Notes under the pieces: generated by a model
What the model saw: the letters and a program-made list of their open reading frames with translations, nothing else
What the model was told of the DNA's origin: nothing
Database searches by the model: none
Part shown: piece by piece, positions 21,464 to 33,499 of the stretch
How positions within the stretch are numbered: the first letter of the stretch is position 1
Layout of the letters: every line of letters starts with the position of its first letter
Translations under genes and position numbers: made by a program
Assembly (NCBI GenBank): GCA_021234155.1
Contig: JAJEKV010000111.1
Coordinates: forward strand, 1,370,968 to 1,434,967
Direction: 5' to 3'
Length of the DNA: 64,000 nucleotides
Source of the DNA: Isoetes taiwanensis
Taxonomy: Eukaryota > Streptophyta > Lycopodiopsida > Isoetales > Isoetaceae

Positions 21464-23211
21464 TTGCAGGGCGAAGCCGGGATGCTCGTGAGATGGAGCA
21501 ATGACCTCGCCCTGTTAACGAGTAAAGGTCTCGAGATATTGACCGCAGCAAAGACCGCAGGGAAGCGATATTGTGTCCAAACCGGGGGAGCTCGTGAGCA
21601 TCGAAGCACCCAAATTATGAGAAACGACATTACACTTTTCATTCCCCGACAGCCCGTGAAGGTTGTTAGGCCACCAAAGCTTGCTCGCCTCACCACTGCA
21701 ATGCTATCCTCGCCATGTGGAGGACCTTGTGTTGCAAGAATAGGTGTTGCGTCGGGTTCTCTACCAATGAAGTTGTTAACATGCGAAAAGGAATTCCTAG
21801 CCATGAAATCAAGTGATAGGGTTACTTTTGTTTATGACATGTTCGCCAACAACATGAAAGGTCGAAGAGTGGGACGACCGGTGTCAGCAGGGGAATCTCG
21901 CTTGGCGAAAGGGCGTGGTACCTTGGTCTCGGGATCTCAAAGTCGGCCAGATCTGAAATGGAAGGCCCAATTTCTTGAGGGTGCACGCAAGGCCGAACAT
22001 GGTAACGGTGGGCACCTTGAAGCCTCGCCCCCTCGACGCTGGCATGTGAGGCCGTGTTTTCCATGTTCATGAAGGAGAACGGTGAATCCTTGCCCCACCG
22101 CAAAGCCAGAGAAACGAGGAGGGGATAAGAGAGAATGTCAGGAAGTTGCCTGCAATGTTTACGAAGTCCAAAGATTCTAGAAGAGGTTAATGCAGAGGTT
22201 GTGGCATTGACTGGCAAGAAGGTATCACCGACAGGTTTTCATAGAACGTGGAGGCGGAGCTTCCGGGACGTCAGTATCGCAAAGAAAATTGCATTCTCCA
22301 AATGCGATACATGTGAGGTGATCCGTAAGAAGTTACCGAAGACCAAAGATGAAGGAGAGAGGAGGATGTTGCATGATGAAAGAAGAGCGCATAGACTGGA
22401 GCAGGCCTCGTGTCGCGCACACGCATATTGGTCGTGGAGATTATACTCCCACGTATCCCTACCAATATCTTTGTATTATTCACGACAAAATGGATCAAGC
22501 CAAAACAATGATTCCAAAATTGCAACAACTGCGGAAGTCTCTCCGAGACTTGACAAGCTGAAAACAACATTGACCGGGTGCATTGACTCATGGTCATGGG
22601 AATGGATCCTATGGAAACTTTGCCCCTGGACTTATGGCCAGATGACTCTAACTTCCATGTAGGTTCTTTGAATAGCATCTTGAAGAGATTAGAGATGGGG
22701 CACGAGTATGCAGGAGGCCACCCGCCGCTGCCTCGAATCATCTGCTCAAAAATGGGTCTCCTCATTCACGAGACACAACGGCCTTGGAGTCAAAGTTGTC
22801 ACTATCCAATACCAAAGATACCGCTAATTTGCCACAGCACGGGGACCATCATTGAAGCCTCCTCCCAAGATACTTTATTTGCACCGGACAACGATCCGAC
22901 GTAACAAGAATAGGTATGTCTTCTCCTATCTTTCTTACCTAGTATATCTTGGTGTGTTTGAAGAGATTGAGCTAGGGTTCATGATGCCCTCACACACACA
23001 TGATGATATCGATGCCTTGTTTGGTAACTTCTCTACATCTTTAAAGAAGGCAGAGGTGCTCACAATGCCGAACCTCTTGTATGAATTCCACAAATGCAAC
23101 TTGAATACACCCGTGTCCTATGTTGTTGACAAAGTTCCGGATTGGAAGGGTTTTATAGAAGGCTACATACTAGATGGGGATGATAGATTGACAGTCATAC
23201 CACCCCTCTAA
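21464..23211 (+). pseudogene. DDE-type transposase of the 12.7-kb transposon, frameshifted
   Basis: Coding segments in changing frames read in order: EFLAMKSSDRVTFVYDMFAN; VSIAKKIAFSKCDTCEVIRK (zinc-ligand-like C..C); YLCIIHDKMDQAKTMIPKLQ; PDDSNFHVGSLNSILKRLE; LDN-like 'APDNDPT' next to NKNRYVFSYLSYLVYLGVFE; then MMPSHTHDDIDALFGNFSTS. The series D(K)MDQ ... DN..xNKNRYVF ... GHTH/SHTH-DID..FG matches the catalytic-core pattern I associate with proteins annotated DUF7869, transposase-like proteins common in non-seed plants, algae and animals. At least five frame changes (near 22340, 22560, 22650, 22895, 23200) make it non-functional. It would act on the 25-bp ends. Confidence 0.65.
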
Positions 23212-24051
23212 CTTTCAGATTCGCTATGAATGGTGATTGGCCACCATGTATTACAAAACTAGACCCACTTACCCGGATTGGTTGCCTGCTTTGGTGGAAT
23301 AAAGATGTGGAAAGAAAAAGAGGACGGAAGCCCATGATGCCAATTGATATCCTAAGCCGCTTCCTCCCAAGAAATCGGTGAAGGACCTTGGCCTCGCATG
23401 TAAACAAGATCCACAAGCATATATTGCATTGGGTTGCTTGTTCAACGCCTAACAAAGGTGCTCCGTAAACCGCCAACTACTCGGCACGCTTCACGGCCAC
23501 GATTGAATATTGGATGAAACTCCCCAAAGAACTTCGGGAACATCAGCCAGCGATCGAAGGCACTTATAATGACTTCCGCCACGCATTAGGCAAGCACACA
23601 AGCTCCACCTCATGTAGTCAGTAGTGGTGGAGCCAATTGTTACTATCACTCCTCCTTACGCCGGCCCCCGGAAGGACAAACCTGTGCACCAAATTCAACC
23701 CATACAAAGATTTGAAGAAAGGTATGTTTATTATGGCACGATGATGTGTTGTGCCCAACTTGGGTGGGCCTAGCTACCGAGGACCCACAAATGGATGATA
23801 AGAAGGAGAACTTTGAGACTATTCTCGTGACTTGGTGGGAGCCAATCCCAGCTGAGGAACCAAGTCTACCCACTAATTATGCCAATTGCTTGAAGAAGAG
23901 ATGGAGGCCAACGACCGCAAGTGACCGCATAGAAGTGGAGACTATCGACTACGCTTGGGAGCCATCAAACAAGAAGAAGATACCTAATACTATTAAGATA
24001 CCCGTGCATGCTGCTGAGGCATATGCAGCACTCATAGGGGATGTCAACTAG
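23212..24051 (+). pseudogene. Transposase C-terminal region and terminal open segment
   Basis: Beyond the DID block, coding-like but interrupted sequence (FAMNGDWPPCITKLDPLTRI in another frame) leads to a frame open from 23746 to a TAG at 24049-24051. This encodes ENFETILVTWWEPIPAEEPS and YAWEPSNKKKIPNTIKIPVH. It ends 62 bp before the right terminal repeat, as expected for the 3' end of a transposase gene. The exact relation to the core is unclear. Confidence 0.45.
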
Positions 24052-24112
24052 TGTATGAAAATGAGTCATTCATCCAAGTGTACTAAAAAAATGGTCCATA
24101 AATTCAGGTATT

Positions 24113-24137
24113 GTCCATAATTAATGAAATTGTGCTT
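24113..24137 (-). repeat. Right terminal inverted repeat of the 12.7-kb transposon
   Basis: Reverse complement begins AAGCACAATTTCATTAATT and ends ATGGAC, pairing with 11422-11446. It is followed by TTTC at 24138-24141. Confidence 0.85.
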
Positions 24138-24141
24138 TTTC

Positions 24142-26500
24142 CAGCCTGCTGTCACCCGCAAGCGGATAGACGCCTCCCAGCAGAGCGAGGAGGGGAACTC
24201 CACCCCTAGGTACTTGTAGGTGGGCGTGACGCCCACAGCCGTCCCCCGATATGTGAGTGCAGTGAGCATGGGGTGACGGAAGAGGATATGAGAACCACCC
24301 CCGGGTCTTGGCCGATTCACGCCAGCATGTCGTGAGCCCGACAAAATGTGTCTAGGGCATCCGTGTGAGACCGCATAGCTTCGGGGTGTGGGCCAGCAGC
24401 CAACATCGTCCGCATAGATGAGCCGGGCGGATGATCCGGTGCAAAAGATGTATGCCATCCCCCCATGCTCGCGAAGCCGGGGCTCTAACCGATCAATGTA
24501 GAGGCCAAAAGTGTTGGCGAGAGGGGGGCAACCCCGCCGGACCCGATACTACTACCGGTGAATGCTTGGTCCGTCGGGTCATCCCCGCCAAAACAACTCT
24601 CATACAACCCGTATATGGCATTCCTCGCATGTGCAGCGGAGCCCCAGTTGACGCAGCCTAGCCCACGCCTTTTCCCCGGGAACCGTATCAAAAGCCTTCG
24701 CTAAGTCCACAAAGCAAAGAATACAAGTCCCGCCGATGATTCCGGCCGCCTTCAATCGCCCGCAGTGTAAAGATATGGTCAATCGTTGAGTGGCGGGGTC
24801 TAAAGCCCAGCATGTGTGAGGGCTCGCACATCCGCTGCCTCCCGCCCAATCCGGTCAATCCGCCGAGAATGCCGCCCAACAGTTTGGCAAATCGAATCCG
24901 ACCATGATCGTCCTGGTGCATTGGCCTGACAATGTGGGTCGCCGCCTTTGTGAATGGGAACAACCCCGCTTGTGGTCCATTGTCGGGAGACCTTCCCCGC
25001 AATGCTCGCTGGAATGGTGGTAGTGAGGATCGGCACAAGCGGCCGCCCCGCCCATTTGAGTAACTCTTCGGCCGCATACCATCGAGGTCACCGCCTTCCC
25101 ATTAGCTAGCCGCTTCGCGGGCCCTCCTCAACATCCTCCTCCACGAGAACCAATGGGGGCCATCCCGTGGGGGTATGGGCGACGCGTCCCCTCGTGGGTC
25201 ATAGAGCCGCCGCAGTATTTCCCCCCCGCCGGTGTGATGTCCCCCGAGGCTGGGCTGGCCTTCAAGCACTCGCTAGCGAAAAGGTTCGAGGGATGAGTGT
25301 CCAAAGAGGGCGAACATCTCCCCTCGATGCACGGCAAGGTACCGCCGCCTTTGTCTCCTTCCGGATGGGCGCTGCATGCGGTGGTGGCTCGCAAGCGGGT
25401 ACTGGATCCATAATGTGGCGGGCTGAGCCGCCGCTATCTTTTACACTCGCATCAAACCATCGGGTCTGCGGGAATGTTGCTGACCCCGAAGCGGCGATGT
25501 GGGGGTCTGCCAAAGCACCCGGCCCGCTGCATCCCGTAATAGCGGTCGGTGGTTCATCTTTCCCCTAGTGTGGAGGGCCGCAGAATTACCGGGAGGGCGC
25601 CCATGAGCATCTCGGGCGTAGTCCCCCGCCACGCTCATAATCTAGCCTCAACCGAGGGACGGCGAGGGGTCGGCATAGTGGGGGTTGTGGCGGCTTGCCA
25701 AACCAGGTCCAAATAAAGTGAGAGGTGATCTGAATCGACCTCCTCATCCCGACCGCCTGTGCCCACCCTAAACGACCGACGAGATGCATATCTTGGCGCA
25801 ACCACGAGCACATAGTCCACCACACTAGACCCTCCCCCGATTGTCCCCTGCCCGCATGTGCACTTATGGTGAATCGGGCCACCGTGACATGTGCCATTGC
25901 AAATTATCAAGTCAAAAATACCACCTAGCAGAGCAACCGTCACCAAAGCGAAAGTGACCTCGGCAGTCATCCGATCCTCGTGGCGGGTTGTTTCTCAAGG
26001 GCGAAGCCGCAGGACATCGTCGGCCGAGGGGTCAAGTCTTATGGGCTGCTCTACTCCCCGTCCCGGCATTGAAATCTCCAAGAAGGACGACCCTACCCAA
26101 CTCGCCGGTGTCGCCAGATGTCATCATATAGATCGACATAAGGGTCCATCCTATCCGCATCGGGTGGCTGCGATAGAAGGTGCTCTCTCGCATGAGGGAA
26201 ATAACAAAGCCGTAAAAAGAGGGTTGCCACCGGTATTATGCACACGAACCCACAAGTACCGGTTGTGTCTGTCGTCTTCTCGGAGAGTAATCGAATGTGC
26301 CAAGGTTGTCCGGGTAGTAGCAAGCCACTCCACCATGACCCCTCCGCCCCGCATGTGCATTGAAGACCGACAAATGTTGGTAACCCTAAGAGATCAGTAG
26401 CCTCAGGGCTCCCGGATGCTCCCATGTCTCCATGAGAAAGATGAGATCCATATCGGCCGCCACGGAGTTCGACTGTCCCCCTTCTCGCCAAGGGAAGCCT
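24142..26500 (-). pseudogene. LINE A ORF2: AP-endonuclease and reverse transcriptase
   Basis: On minus the endonuclease gives LMETWEH near 26450 and GRVVLLGDFNAGTGS near 26085 (the GDFN motif of APE-type nucleases). Then come reverse-transcriptase blocks FRPRHSTIDHIFTLRAIEG (about 24810), CFVDLAKAFDTVPG (about 24705, motif A with catalytic D), a shortened motif B (APLSPTLL, about 24520), IYADDVG (24401-24420, motif C YADD) and YKYLGVEF (about 24210). Multiple frame changes and apparent deletions, so not functional. It continues across the transposon into 11417-10500. Confidence 0.75.
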
Positions 26501-26849
26501 CGACAATTCCATGAGACCACCCGAGGCACAATTCCTATTTGTCGCTAGGGATGGTATCTGCGCGCAACGAGTCGTGGGGGAGGACGGGAAGCGTAGGCCG
26601 AAAGTAAGAAGTAGATGGAGCGGAGGCAGCATGTGGAGCAGGAGTAGGAGCAGGAGAAGGGGGGGCCGTGGTAGGAGAAGCGTATGGAGGGCCACGCGTG
26701 TAGTTGCGGGTTGGGGCTGCGGGGGGTGCGGCAGCAGAGCGTGTTGTCGGAAAATGTGCATCCCGCCGAACCAATCCCTGCAGCACCCCGGTGGCGAATG
26801 CCTCGACCACGACAAGCTCACAATACATGGCCTCCCGCTGCACGCGGGT

Positions 26850-27831
26850 GTGAGGTCCCGTCCCACGCATGGGATGTGCCCTTCAAAGATCCGCCCCGGG
26901 CGCAATATGGCATCACGCACCTGTGCATCCGCAACCGTGAATATGACAATGCGGTCACGACCCGGGCGCTGAGCCCCATGACGGGCTGCTCGAGAAATGT
27001 GAACTGGCCCCGGGAATGTCATCGATCAAGAATGTGTGTTCAGATGTTGTGGGCGAGAGTCTCCCCTCGTTGCTACGCATGCCTCGAACTACTAGATTGT
27101 GGGCTCTCTGCCAAGGCTCCCGAGTTCTCGCGCCCGCGGGTCAAAAGGTGGGCGAGGGCCGGGTCCTGTGCTAGGGGGGTGGTGGTGGTGGCTGGGATGG
27201 CGTGGGAGTGGCTAGGGTGTGGGGCAGCAAAGTCAGGGGCCTGGCTGCCGGCGGGAGGCCGTGGGCGGGGTAGCGGTCTCCAGCCGCGTTCGCCCCCAGG
27301 AAGTCGGGAGCACAGCTCTTGCGAGGCTCGCTGCCGCCGCTTGGCATCTCCCCCGCCGCTGCTGCGGTGACTATGAACCTCGGTAGGGAGACCACGGCTC
27401 GCTCTATGGATGGTTGCCCGCAACCCCGAGCTCCGTGCTCGAGTAGCGCGAGCGTGCTTCGAGCCCCGCCAGACGGGCGCCGAGGGCGGGCTTGCTGTTT
27501 CGATCTTACTCAAGATCCCGGAAGGCGGTTCCGCCGTCCCCAGAAGAGCGACCAAGCGCTCCCGCCATGGTGGTGGCTGCCTCCACCTCCGACCAAGACG
27601 AGACACCGCGACCATCGCCTCCTCATTGTGCCGGCTCCCTCTCCCCGTGTCATGGTGTCCGTAGTGATGAACACAGAGTCTAGGGCGGCCCGCATGTCGG
27701 GCGACCTCTTGCTCGGCCTCGCTGCCGCCGGCGTGTCGCGAGGCCAAGGCCATCTTCCACATGCAAATAAGTCGGGTCTCCGTGAGTCGTGATGCGGTTC
27801 TTCTCGACCACCATTTGCCTTTTGAGCACAT
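26850..27831 (-). pseudogene. LINE A ORF1 (RNA-binding protein) remnant
   Basis: The minus strand near the element's 5' end encodes a Pro/Arg/Ser-rich N-terminal region and, at about 26985-26860, DRIVIFTVADAQVRDAIL and GRIFEGHIPCVGRDLTPA. This aligns with the ORF1 RRM segment of LINE B3 (RNILVKCASKEAKARVM..., IWINGDLT). That similarity supports ORF1. No single frame is open throughout. Confidence 0.5.
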
Positions 27832-27847
27832 GGGATGCCGAATGTTA

Positions 27848-28770
27848 CATTTTTTAATTTTATAGTTAGGACTAAAGTTTAAGGCTAATTAAAGCTACAA
27901 TAAAATAGAAAAGATACTTCAACGGTCTCCATGCATTAAGAAGCGAAAAGGCAATGTTCCGTTGCATTTAAAAACAAGGTAGATTTATTGCTTCAATTTG
28001 TACATCACTTCAGATTGGAGGCAAGGGGTCTTTAGGTTAAGATTTCACATGTTGAAGTTTCCTTTTTATGGCAGTTAAAGAGTTGAAAAGGGTTATAATA
28101 GAAGTTTAAATGCCAGCATAGCATAGCATGTCACATTGTCCTAATTTGAAAGGTCATAGCTTGAAAGACAGATGGACTAACAAGTTTCGGCATTTTTAAG
28201 CTGGATTTGCAATCATGTGGGGAAACGAAGCTTTGGTAGAAATAAATTCCTAATATTACCTAAAATCTTACGTCTCTATGCATTGCTTCTATATTAGTTT
28301 CGAATTGGAGGAAGAGTCATGAAAGAACCCACAAAGCAAAGGCACGAAGTGCATCACAAAGATTCCAACTAGGCCCAGGTGGTGGCCGACACAAAGTACG
28401 ACATAGGCTATACAAAAGGAAGTCAGACATCCAAGATCCATCAAAACATGCAGCCAAACTCAACATCCAAACACGTCATCCAAATAAAGCATCCAAATGA
28501 AACATGAAGCACACAACTCGAATCATGCACAAAAGACCTAAGACACTCAAGCTCCACCTGGGGACTAGTTGGTCTAAGGGCCTTTGTGGGCTCTACTAAT
28601 CCTTCCCAACACTCCAATTCGGACCCTAATTGGTCCCAAAGAGCCCGGGGGGGCTAGAGGAAGTGGGACCTTCCCCCTCAAAACACAAAAACCAAGGAAA
28701 AACTAACGCATTTCGTTTTTATTTTATTTTAATTTTTAATTTTATTTCAACCCAGGGTGGAGGAGGAGGA
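27848..28770. other. Non-coding stretch
   Basis: AT-rich sequence right of LINE A, then direct CATCCAAA-type short repeats (about 28425-28500). No gene or transposon end recognised. Confidence 0.35.
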
Positions 28771-28774
28771 GGTT

Positions 28775-28866
28775 CAAAAAGCAAAAAAGCATAAAAGCAT
28801 AAAGCAAAAAAGCTAAAAAGCAAAAAGTAATAAAGCTAAAAAGCAAAAAGCTTATAGAGCAAATTC
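28775..28866. repeat. Low-complexity AAAGCATAAA/AAAAAGCTAA tract
   Basis: Repeated 'AGCAAAAAAGC', 'ATAAAGC' and 'CTAAAAAGC' words. Confidence 0.7.
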
Positions 28867-29235
28867 GCATAAAGTGTTTGGCCCTTAGCTCTCCTCATTT
28901 GTGTTTTTGCTTTGGGTTTTCGTGGGGATGTTGTCAATCCGGGGCGTGAGGCCCGTGGGCTGGTTTGCTCGCTCTTGTAGGGCATTGAAGGGGTACCAGG
29001 ATTTAGTAGACTTTTGCAAGCCTTGTCCACCACTTGCCTAAGATGTGCTAGTGCGTCTATCACCTGTCTCCTATCGTGTTTTGAGGTCAAGTGCGGGACC
29101 TCGAATGCTATTGTCACACCATGGACCTTTGGTCTTTCTTGCTCTCTCCTCCCTCCACCTCCCCCCCCCCTCTCTATATTAGTTTCAATTCTATATTGTA
29201 CATCATTAAAAAACTTGTCAGAGCTTGTCGGCTTC

Positions 29236-29393
29236 GTTGCCGAACCCATGTTGGGAATAAACTGAAATGCATCATTGCCGAACCCTTGTTGGGAATAAAC
29301 TGCAATGCTGACATTCCATGAAATTATATTAGGTTTAGCTATTGTATCAAGAATTATATGCCCAATATGTACGCCCCTGCAATTCCCATGCAT
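29236..29393 (-). pseudogene. PPR protein fragment
   Basis: On minus the first residues of an open frame read AKPNIISWNVSIAVYSQQG followed by FGNDAFQFIPNMG. This is the 'P.vvsWn.mI.ay.q.G...eAl..f..M' core of a PLS-class pentatricopeptide repeat. Downstream sequence is a 38-bp direct duplication (29236-29310, 'TTGGGAATAAACTG') and then unrelated Gly/Pro-rich sequence. Only one repeat is recognisable, so this is a relic. Confidence 0.5.
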
Positions 29394-29399
29394 TTTACT

Positions 29400-30535
29400 A
29401 AAGGCTACTTTCTAGAATCAAACAATGCTTCCGCTTTTTAAAACTATTATAAATGTGATCTTACATGTGCTTGACAGCCAAACCAGAATGACCGACAATT
29501 TGCCAAGGGCCTTTGCTATCTGCTATCCTAAGCAGGTTCAAAAGATATCAAGCATGGTGATGCTGTTTGACGACCTGTGTGAAACCAAACTGAGTCATGA
29601 GAGTAGCATAAATGGCCTGGCCCAACAAAGAAAGCAGTGTGTCCATTGAGATAGTCACAGGTTGTTACATTGCTTTAACTTACCATCCTGAGGCCATATG
29701 CCTGAACACAAATCTAGTGCACAAATCTAGTTCATTTACAAACCTGTAAATGAAGTAGCTTGGATGCATGCATATCTTGGATGAACAGTTTGATGAAGAA
29801 CAATCAATCTCATGATATCAATATGCTCATAACTATAATTGTGAAACAGTTAGACATACAGATTGTCAAAGAAAATGTTCTTAGAAGAGTAGCAACTTGT
29901 CCAATGTGCTGTTGACTTCCTGTAACAAAATACAAATGCGAAAACCTTCCACTACTTATCAAAACTGATGCAAGACACCATAGATGTCCTAGCCTGTGAT
30001 GGTCATCAGCCCTGCCATACAACTTCATGTCTAGGAAGAAAAGGAACTTTACTTCTAAGCTGACTGTGGACCTCGGAAAGTTTGACTGTGGACAGTCCCC
30101 AGTGACTTGTTTTTTGACAGAAACATCACTATAAGAATCAATGCCCAGATTTCAAAGCTTGTTGCATAGTTCTAATTCTAATGCCTCTCAATCTTCCTCT
30201 TCAGCAACAAAATAAGCAATGCAGTTTCTGGTGCGTGAGTTTTATCTTCCATGTTTCCTAATGTATCTCGCCTATGCTACTGCTACAGGTCAGAACGTTG
30301 TTATCTTCTCACTATATGATGAGTTCTGATGCATCTTGTCATTTTATAGGGACTTTTAAGTATTTTCACAAATTCAGCCATAAAAATCTGGTATCTTGCC
30401 CTACAGATACAGAGCTGCCTGACGACTCACTGCAGTGAATGTGCAACATCATCATAGGTCATGACGAATACTCCTGTTTCACGAGTTTTCTGGGCTCTCT
30501 ATACGTCGTTATTTTTTATCACGAAAATTCATTTA
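29400..30535. other. Non-coding stretch
   Basis: No gene recognised. 'CATTTTATAGGGACTTTTAA' near 30342 is shared with about 10064, marking an old dispersed repeat. Confidence 0.35.
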
Positions 30536-30543
30536 TGTTTGTG

Positions 30544-31032
30544 CAGGGAAAAAATTAAGGAACTTTTATATTCAAAGTGGAGAAATAGACTTGGCTAAAT
30601 TATGCCAAATATTGAGGTGAAAGCTTCTAATGTTTAGCTAAACTTTCTAAATTTTGCCACCTGTACTTTCTTACGTTTGGCTAAACTTTTATTAAAAAAA
30701 AAAAAATCTTCTATCTTTAGACTATTTTTCACTAATTCAAGACCTAAATATTAACTGACCATAATAAATATAAAGGCTATAGGATAATTTGGCTAAAGTA
30801 CACTAAAATTTGACGTAAAAGCTTCTAAGCTTTGGCTAAACTTTCCAAATTTTGGCAGTTACACTTTCTTGGGATTAGCTAAAGTCGGACAAAATGGAGG
30901 TGGGGCGTGAAATAGACTTGGCTAAAATTTTGTTTTTTTTAGCCCAAAAAGGGCCATAGTTTAGCCAATTTTTTTCCAAACAAGGCCAAAATTTCGCCAT
31001 TTAGCTAAGTTTAGCCACTAATTTTTTCCATG
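30544..31032. mobile_element. hAT-type MITE
   Basis: Ends are CAGGGAAAAAATTA and, read inward from the right, CATGGAAAAAATTA (one mismatch in 14). They are flanked by the exact 8-bp direct repeat TGTTTGTG (30536-30543 and 31033-31040). An 8-bp duplication and CAGGG-type ends are diagnostic of the hAT superfamily. The 489-bp interior has no gene but repeats TTGGCTAAA/TTTAGCCA words in both orientations. Confidence 0.85.
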
Positions 31033-31040
31033 TGTTTGTG

Positions 31041-33499
31041 GACAAGAATGGACAATAGCAATAGAGAAAGAAGTACCTGAAGCTATGAATCATGTAGATT
31101 GTGTGAGAATGCAAACCTTGCCTGCAACTCAAACAATATTGAATGTTGTAAGCCTCTTGATTTCATAGCTTTATACAACTTTTTATCCAAGCTATTTTTA
31201 TACCTCATAATTGATTCCAACATATCATGGTTTGAAAGACTCTGACTAATTGTATAATGCATTGAATAGAAAAGAACGTTTAGCGGGTGTGACATTTGGC
31301 CCACAGCATCTTCTGCACTTGCTGGTTATTCGATGAGCAGGCAACAGCTATCAGGATGTTCTATACACACGGACACATGCCAAGGAAGTAATTATCTGCT
31401 AAACCATGTTTTGAGGCCAAGGGAATCACTAAAAACAATGAAAAGTTGAACCAGCCAAATTCTGCAACTATTTCAGATGTTTCTCATATTCCTCCTGAAC
31501 AAGGATTCACTCCTCCTAAGGTCTTAAGCCATTACTACAAGCAACTTTGTTCTGTCTTTCCTTTTCAAGTACATGCAAGTAATGCAGAAAGATATTCAAA
31601 TTCCATGAATCTAGAGATAGGAGCTAGAAACGGAGATATTAGAGGAAAAATAAAAAATGGTAGAACCGTTTGAGACCACCACTAATAGACTTTGTGTTCT
31701 TCTGCAAGGCTTCTGGCGCTTTCAAATCCTTGGACTCTCTGGTGTTAGATTTTTATGGCGAGGTAAGCCATAAAAAACATTGAAACATCTTAATCGATCT
31801 AAAAGCTTAAAATAGAGCTTGATAGCCGGAGCAAAAATGATGAAAGCCCCATATCGAACAAGAATGCTCAAACCGTAAATGTCCAAGGAAAAATAGTGAT
31901 GAAAAAGTAGATTGAAGGAAGACCGAGAAAAGGAGAAGACTTTTGATGTTTTGATGCTAGGTTGTCAACATAGGCACGAAGAAACAAATCCAAAGAAATC
32001 CAGGAATGGATATGGACAGATCCTTGAAAATCCTTGAAAGTAAAATACTAACCTGCCTCTAGATTGCCGGAAGAATATCAGGTGTTTGCAAGAAAGTCGG
32101 AAGAATATGAGGTGGTTGCAAGATCGGTGTAATCAGATCGGTGTAGGAACGCACCTTCGAACGTCCTTCCAATTCTCCGGGCCAAATTTTAGCCATTTCA
32201 AATTTCCATGGCCGTCGATTTAAGAAAATACAAATCAACGGCTTAATGTCATGCCACCTAAGGTTTGGCTGATTTGGAACTGCTACGTGGATAGCCTAGA
32301 ATTGCAAGGAGGGTTGCACGCTTGGTTAGGCTGGCGTGCTAAAAAAAAAAAAAAAAAAAAGAGAGAGAGAACCACTGAGCTTGCTTGTCTTTAAGAAAAC
32401 CTAAGTTTTTTGGTTAAGTATTCCAAAGACCACGATCTCATGGTTCACCATGATTTCATGGTTCACCATGATACCCAGCCAGAGATATAAACCATCAGAT
32501 AGTATGACAGCCATTTGAGCATGATGCAGTGTCATGGACAACATTTTTATGCTCAACATTATTACCCTCTCAAATGTTTTGCGATAGATACAACCATGCT
32601 GCTTTTGATATTGGTAATTAGTTGCCAGGAAACCACTAAAATATGATTGAAGGATAAACAAGCAAAGTTATGAACCTCAGGTTCTTTACATTCCATTTAT
32701 AACTACTAAGATTTTCTTATATATTTGCAAGAGTTGACCCCATGTGGCCAAGTCATGTTCTAGAACACAATCCGTTCTGTATTATGCTTAATTGATGATT
32801 GTAACTTTTTCTACCTAACATCTCTAGCAATTTGTGTTGAATCTAGAGCTAGATCAACTGTAGATAGTTGGAGGTCCACTAATTGGGCAATGTTTTGACT
32901 GCAACATGGAGTATATGCAAAATATATGACATGAGTCTCGTTAGAATTGTTTTCGTTATTTTTGCTAGATCCATATGCATGCTCTTAGATTGGATACCCC
33001 ATAATAGACTCGTACAATGCTAGCACACATCACTAGGACCTCATATTATAGAAACATGAAGTCTCACATTTTAAAAACATCTTTTGCACTACCCAAAGTT
33101 ACAGAAATCTCCCCTGCAGGAGTGAGTTGACGAAGAGAAATGTCTGCCACGATAAATTTCTTGTATATGATTAACATTAAAACCGGTGAATCTAAGACGT
33201 GCATTCAAAAAAACAAAAGATGCATTTTTCTAGCCATCTCGGTGGGAAGCATATTCACATTTTTTATTTCCAATCTCTTTTAGAATAAGTGTATATAATC
33301 TGATGGACGTTCACGAATTTCGATCTCCTTTTTATTTTTTAATTTTGGGCATTAGTTATTAGTATAATGTCCTATCTATTAAGTCATAAATTAGGAATAG
33401 CCTTGAGGAATGTCAAAGCAACAGAGGAAAGGAGAGGGGAATTTAAATTAGATTTGAAGATGCAGGCATCAAATCATGTACGAATATTTAGTAAAGTAC
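31041..33499. other. Non-coding stretch with a possible poly(A)-tailed retrosequence
   Basis: A run of 20 A followed by GAGAGAGAGA at 32341-32370 could be the tail of a SINE or truncated LINE inserted in plus orientation. I could not define its 5' end or a target duplication. No protein gene recognised. Confidence 0.3.

Larger units (their letters stand above)
11422..24137. mobile_element. 12.7-kb DNA transposon with DDE-type transposase remnant and cargo
   Basis: Both ends carry a 25-bp inverted repeat beginning AAGCA(T/C)AATTTCATTAATT, with two transition differences. The 4-bp direct repeat TTTC flanks it (11418-11421 and 24138-24141). Excising the element plus one TTTC joins LINE A codons into RVTAGWKALYAM, which matches the equivalent region of LINE B (GGQKALYSMQ, AGLKELYAMQ). 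That independently proves the borders. It carries a decayed transposase gene on plus (21.4-24.05 kb), an unrecognised multi-exon gene on minus (14.4-18.3 kb), smaller frames on plus near the left end, and a family of 22-bp dyads. The superfamily is not certain. Confidence 0.85.
10268..27839 (-). mobile_element. Near-complete LINE A retrotransposon, interrupted by a 12.7-kb DNA transposon
   Basis: GAATGTTA occurs directly on both sides (10260-10267 and 27840-27847), giving an 8-bp target duplication. On minus the element runs from ORF1 (about 27.8 kb) through AP-endonuclease and reverse transcriptase to a terminal hairpin (10297-10326), ATAAAA and a (CCTT)n tail. Excluding the inserted transposon and one TTTC copy it is 4,852 bp. 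It is visibly richer in G+C and CpG than its AT-rich surroundings. Junctions with the insert at 11417/24142 restore an unbroken reverse-transcriptase frame. Confidence 0.85.

Noticed and set aside
23646-23873. Minus-strand frame opposite the transposase 3' region
   Set aside because: It is the antisense shadow of the plus-strand coding segment.
26093-27022. 309-codon minus frame with a poly-Leu run as a single protein
   Set aside because: It crosses from ORF1 into the endonuclease in a frame that matches neither throughout. High GC keeps frames open by chance.
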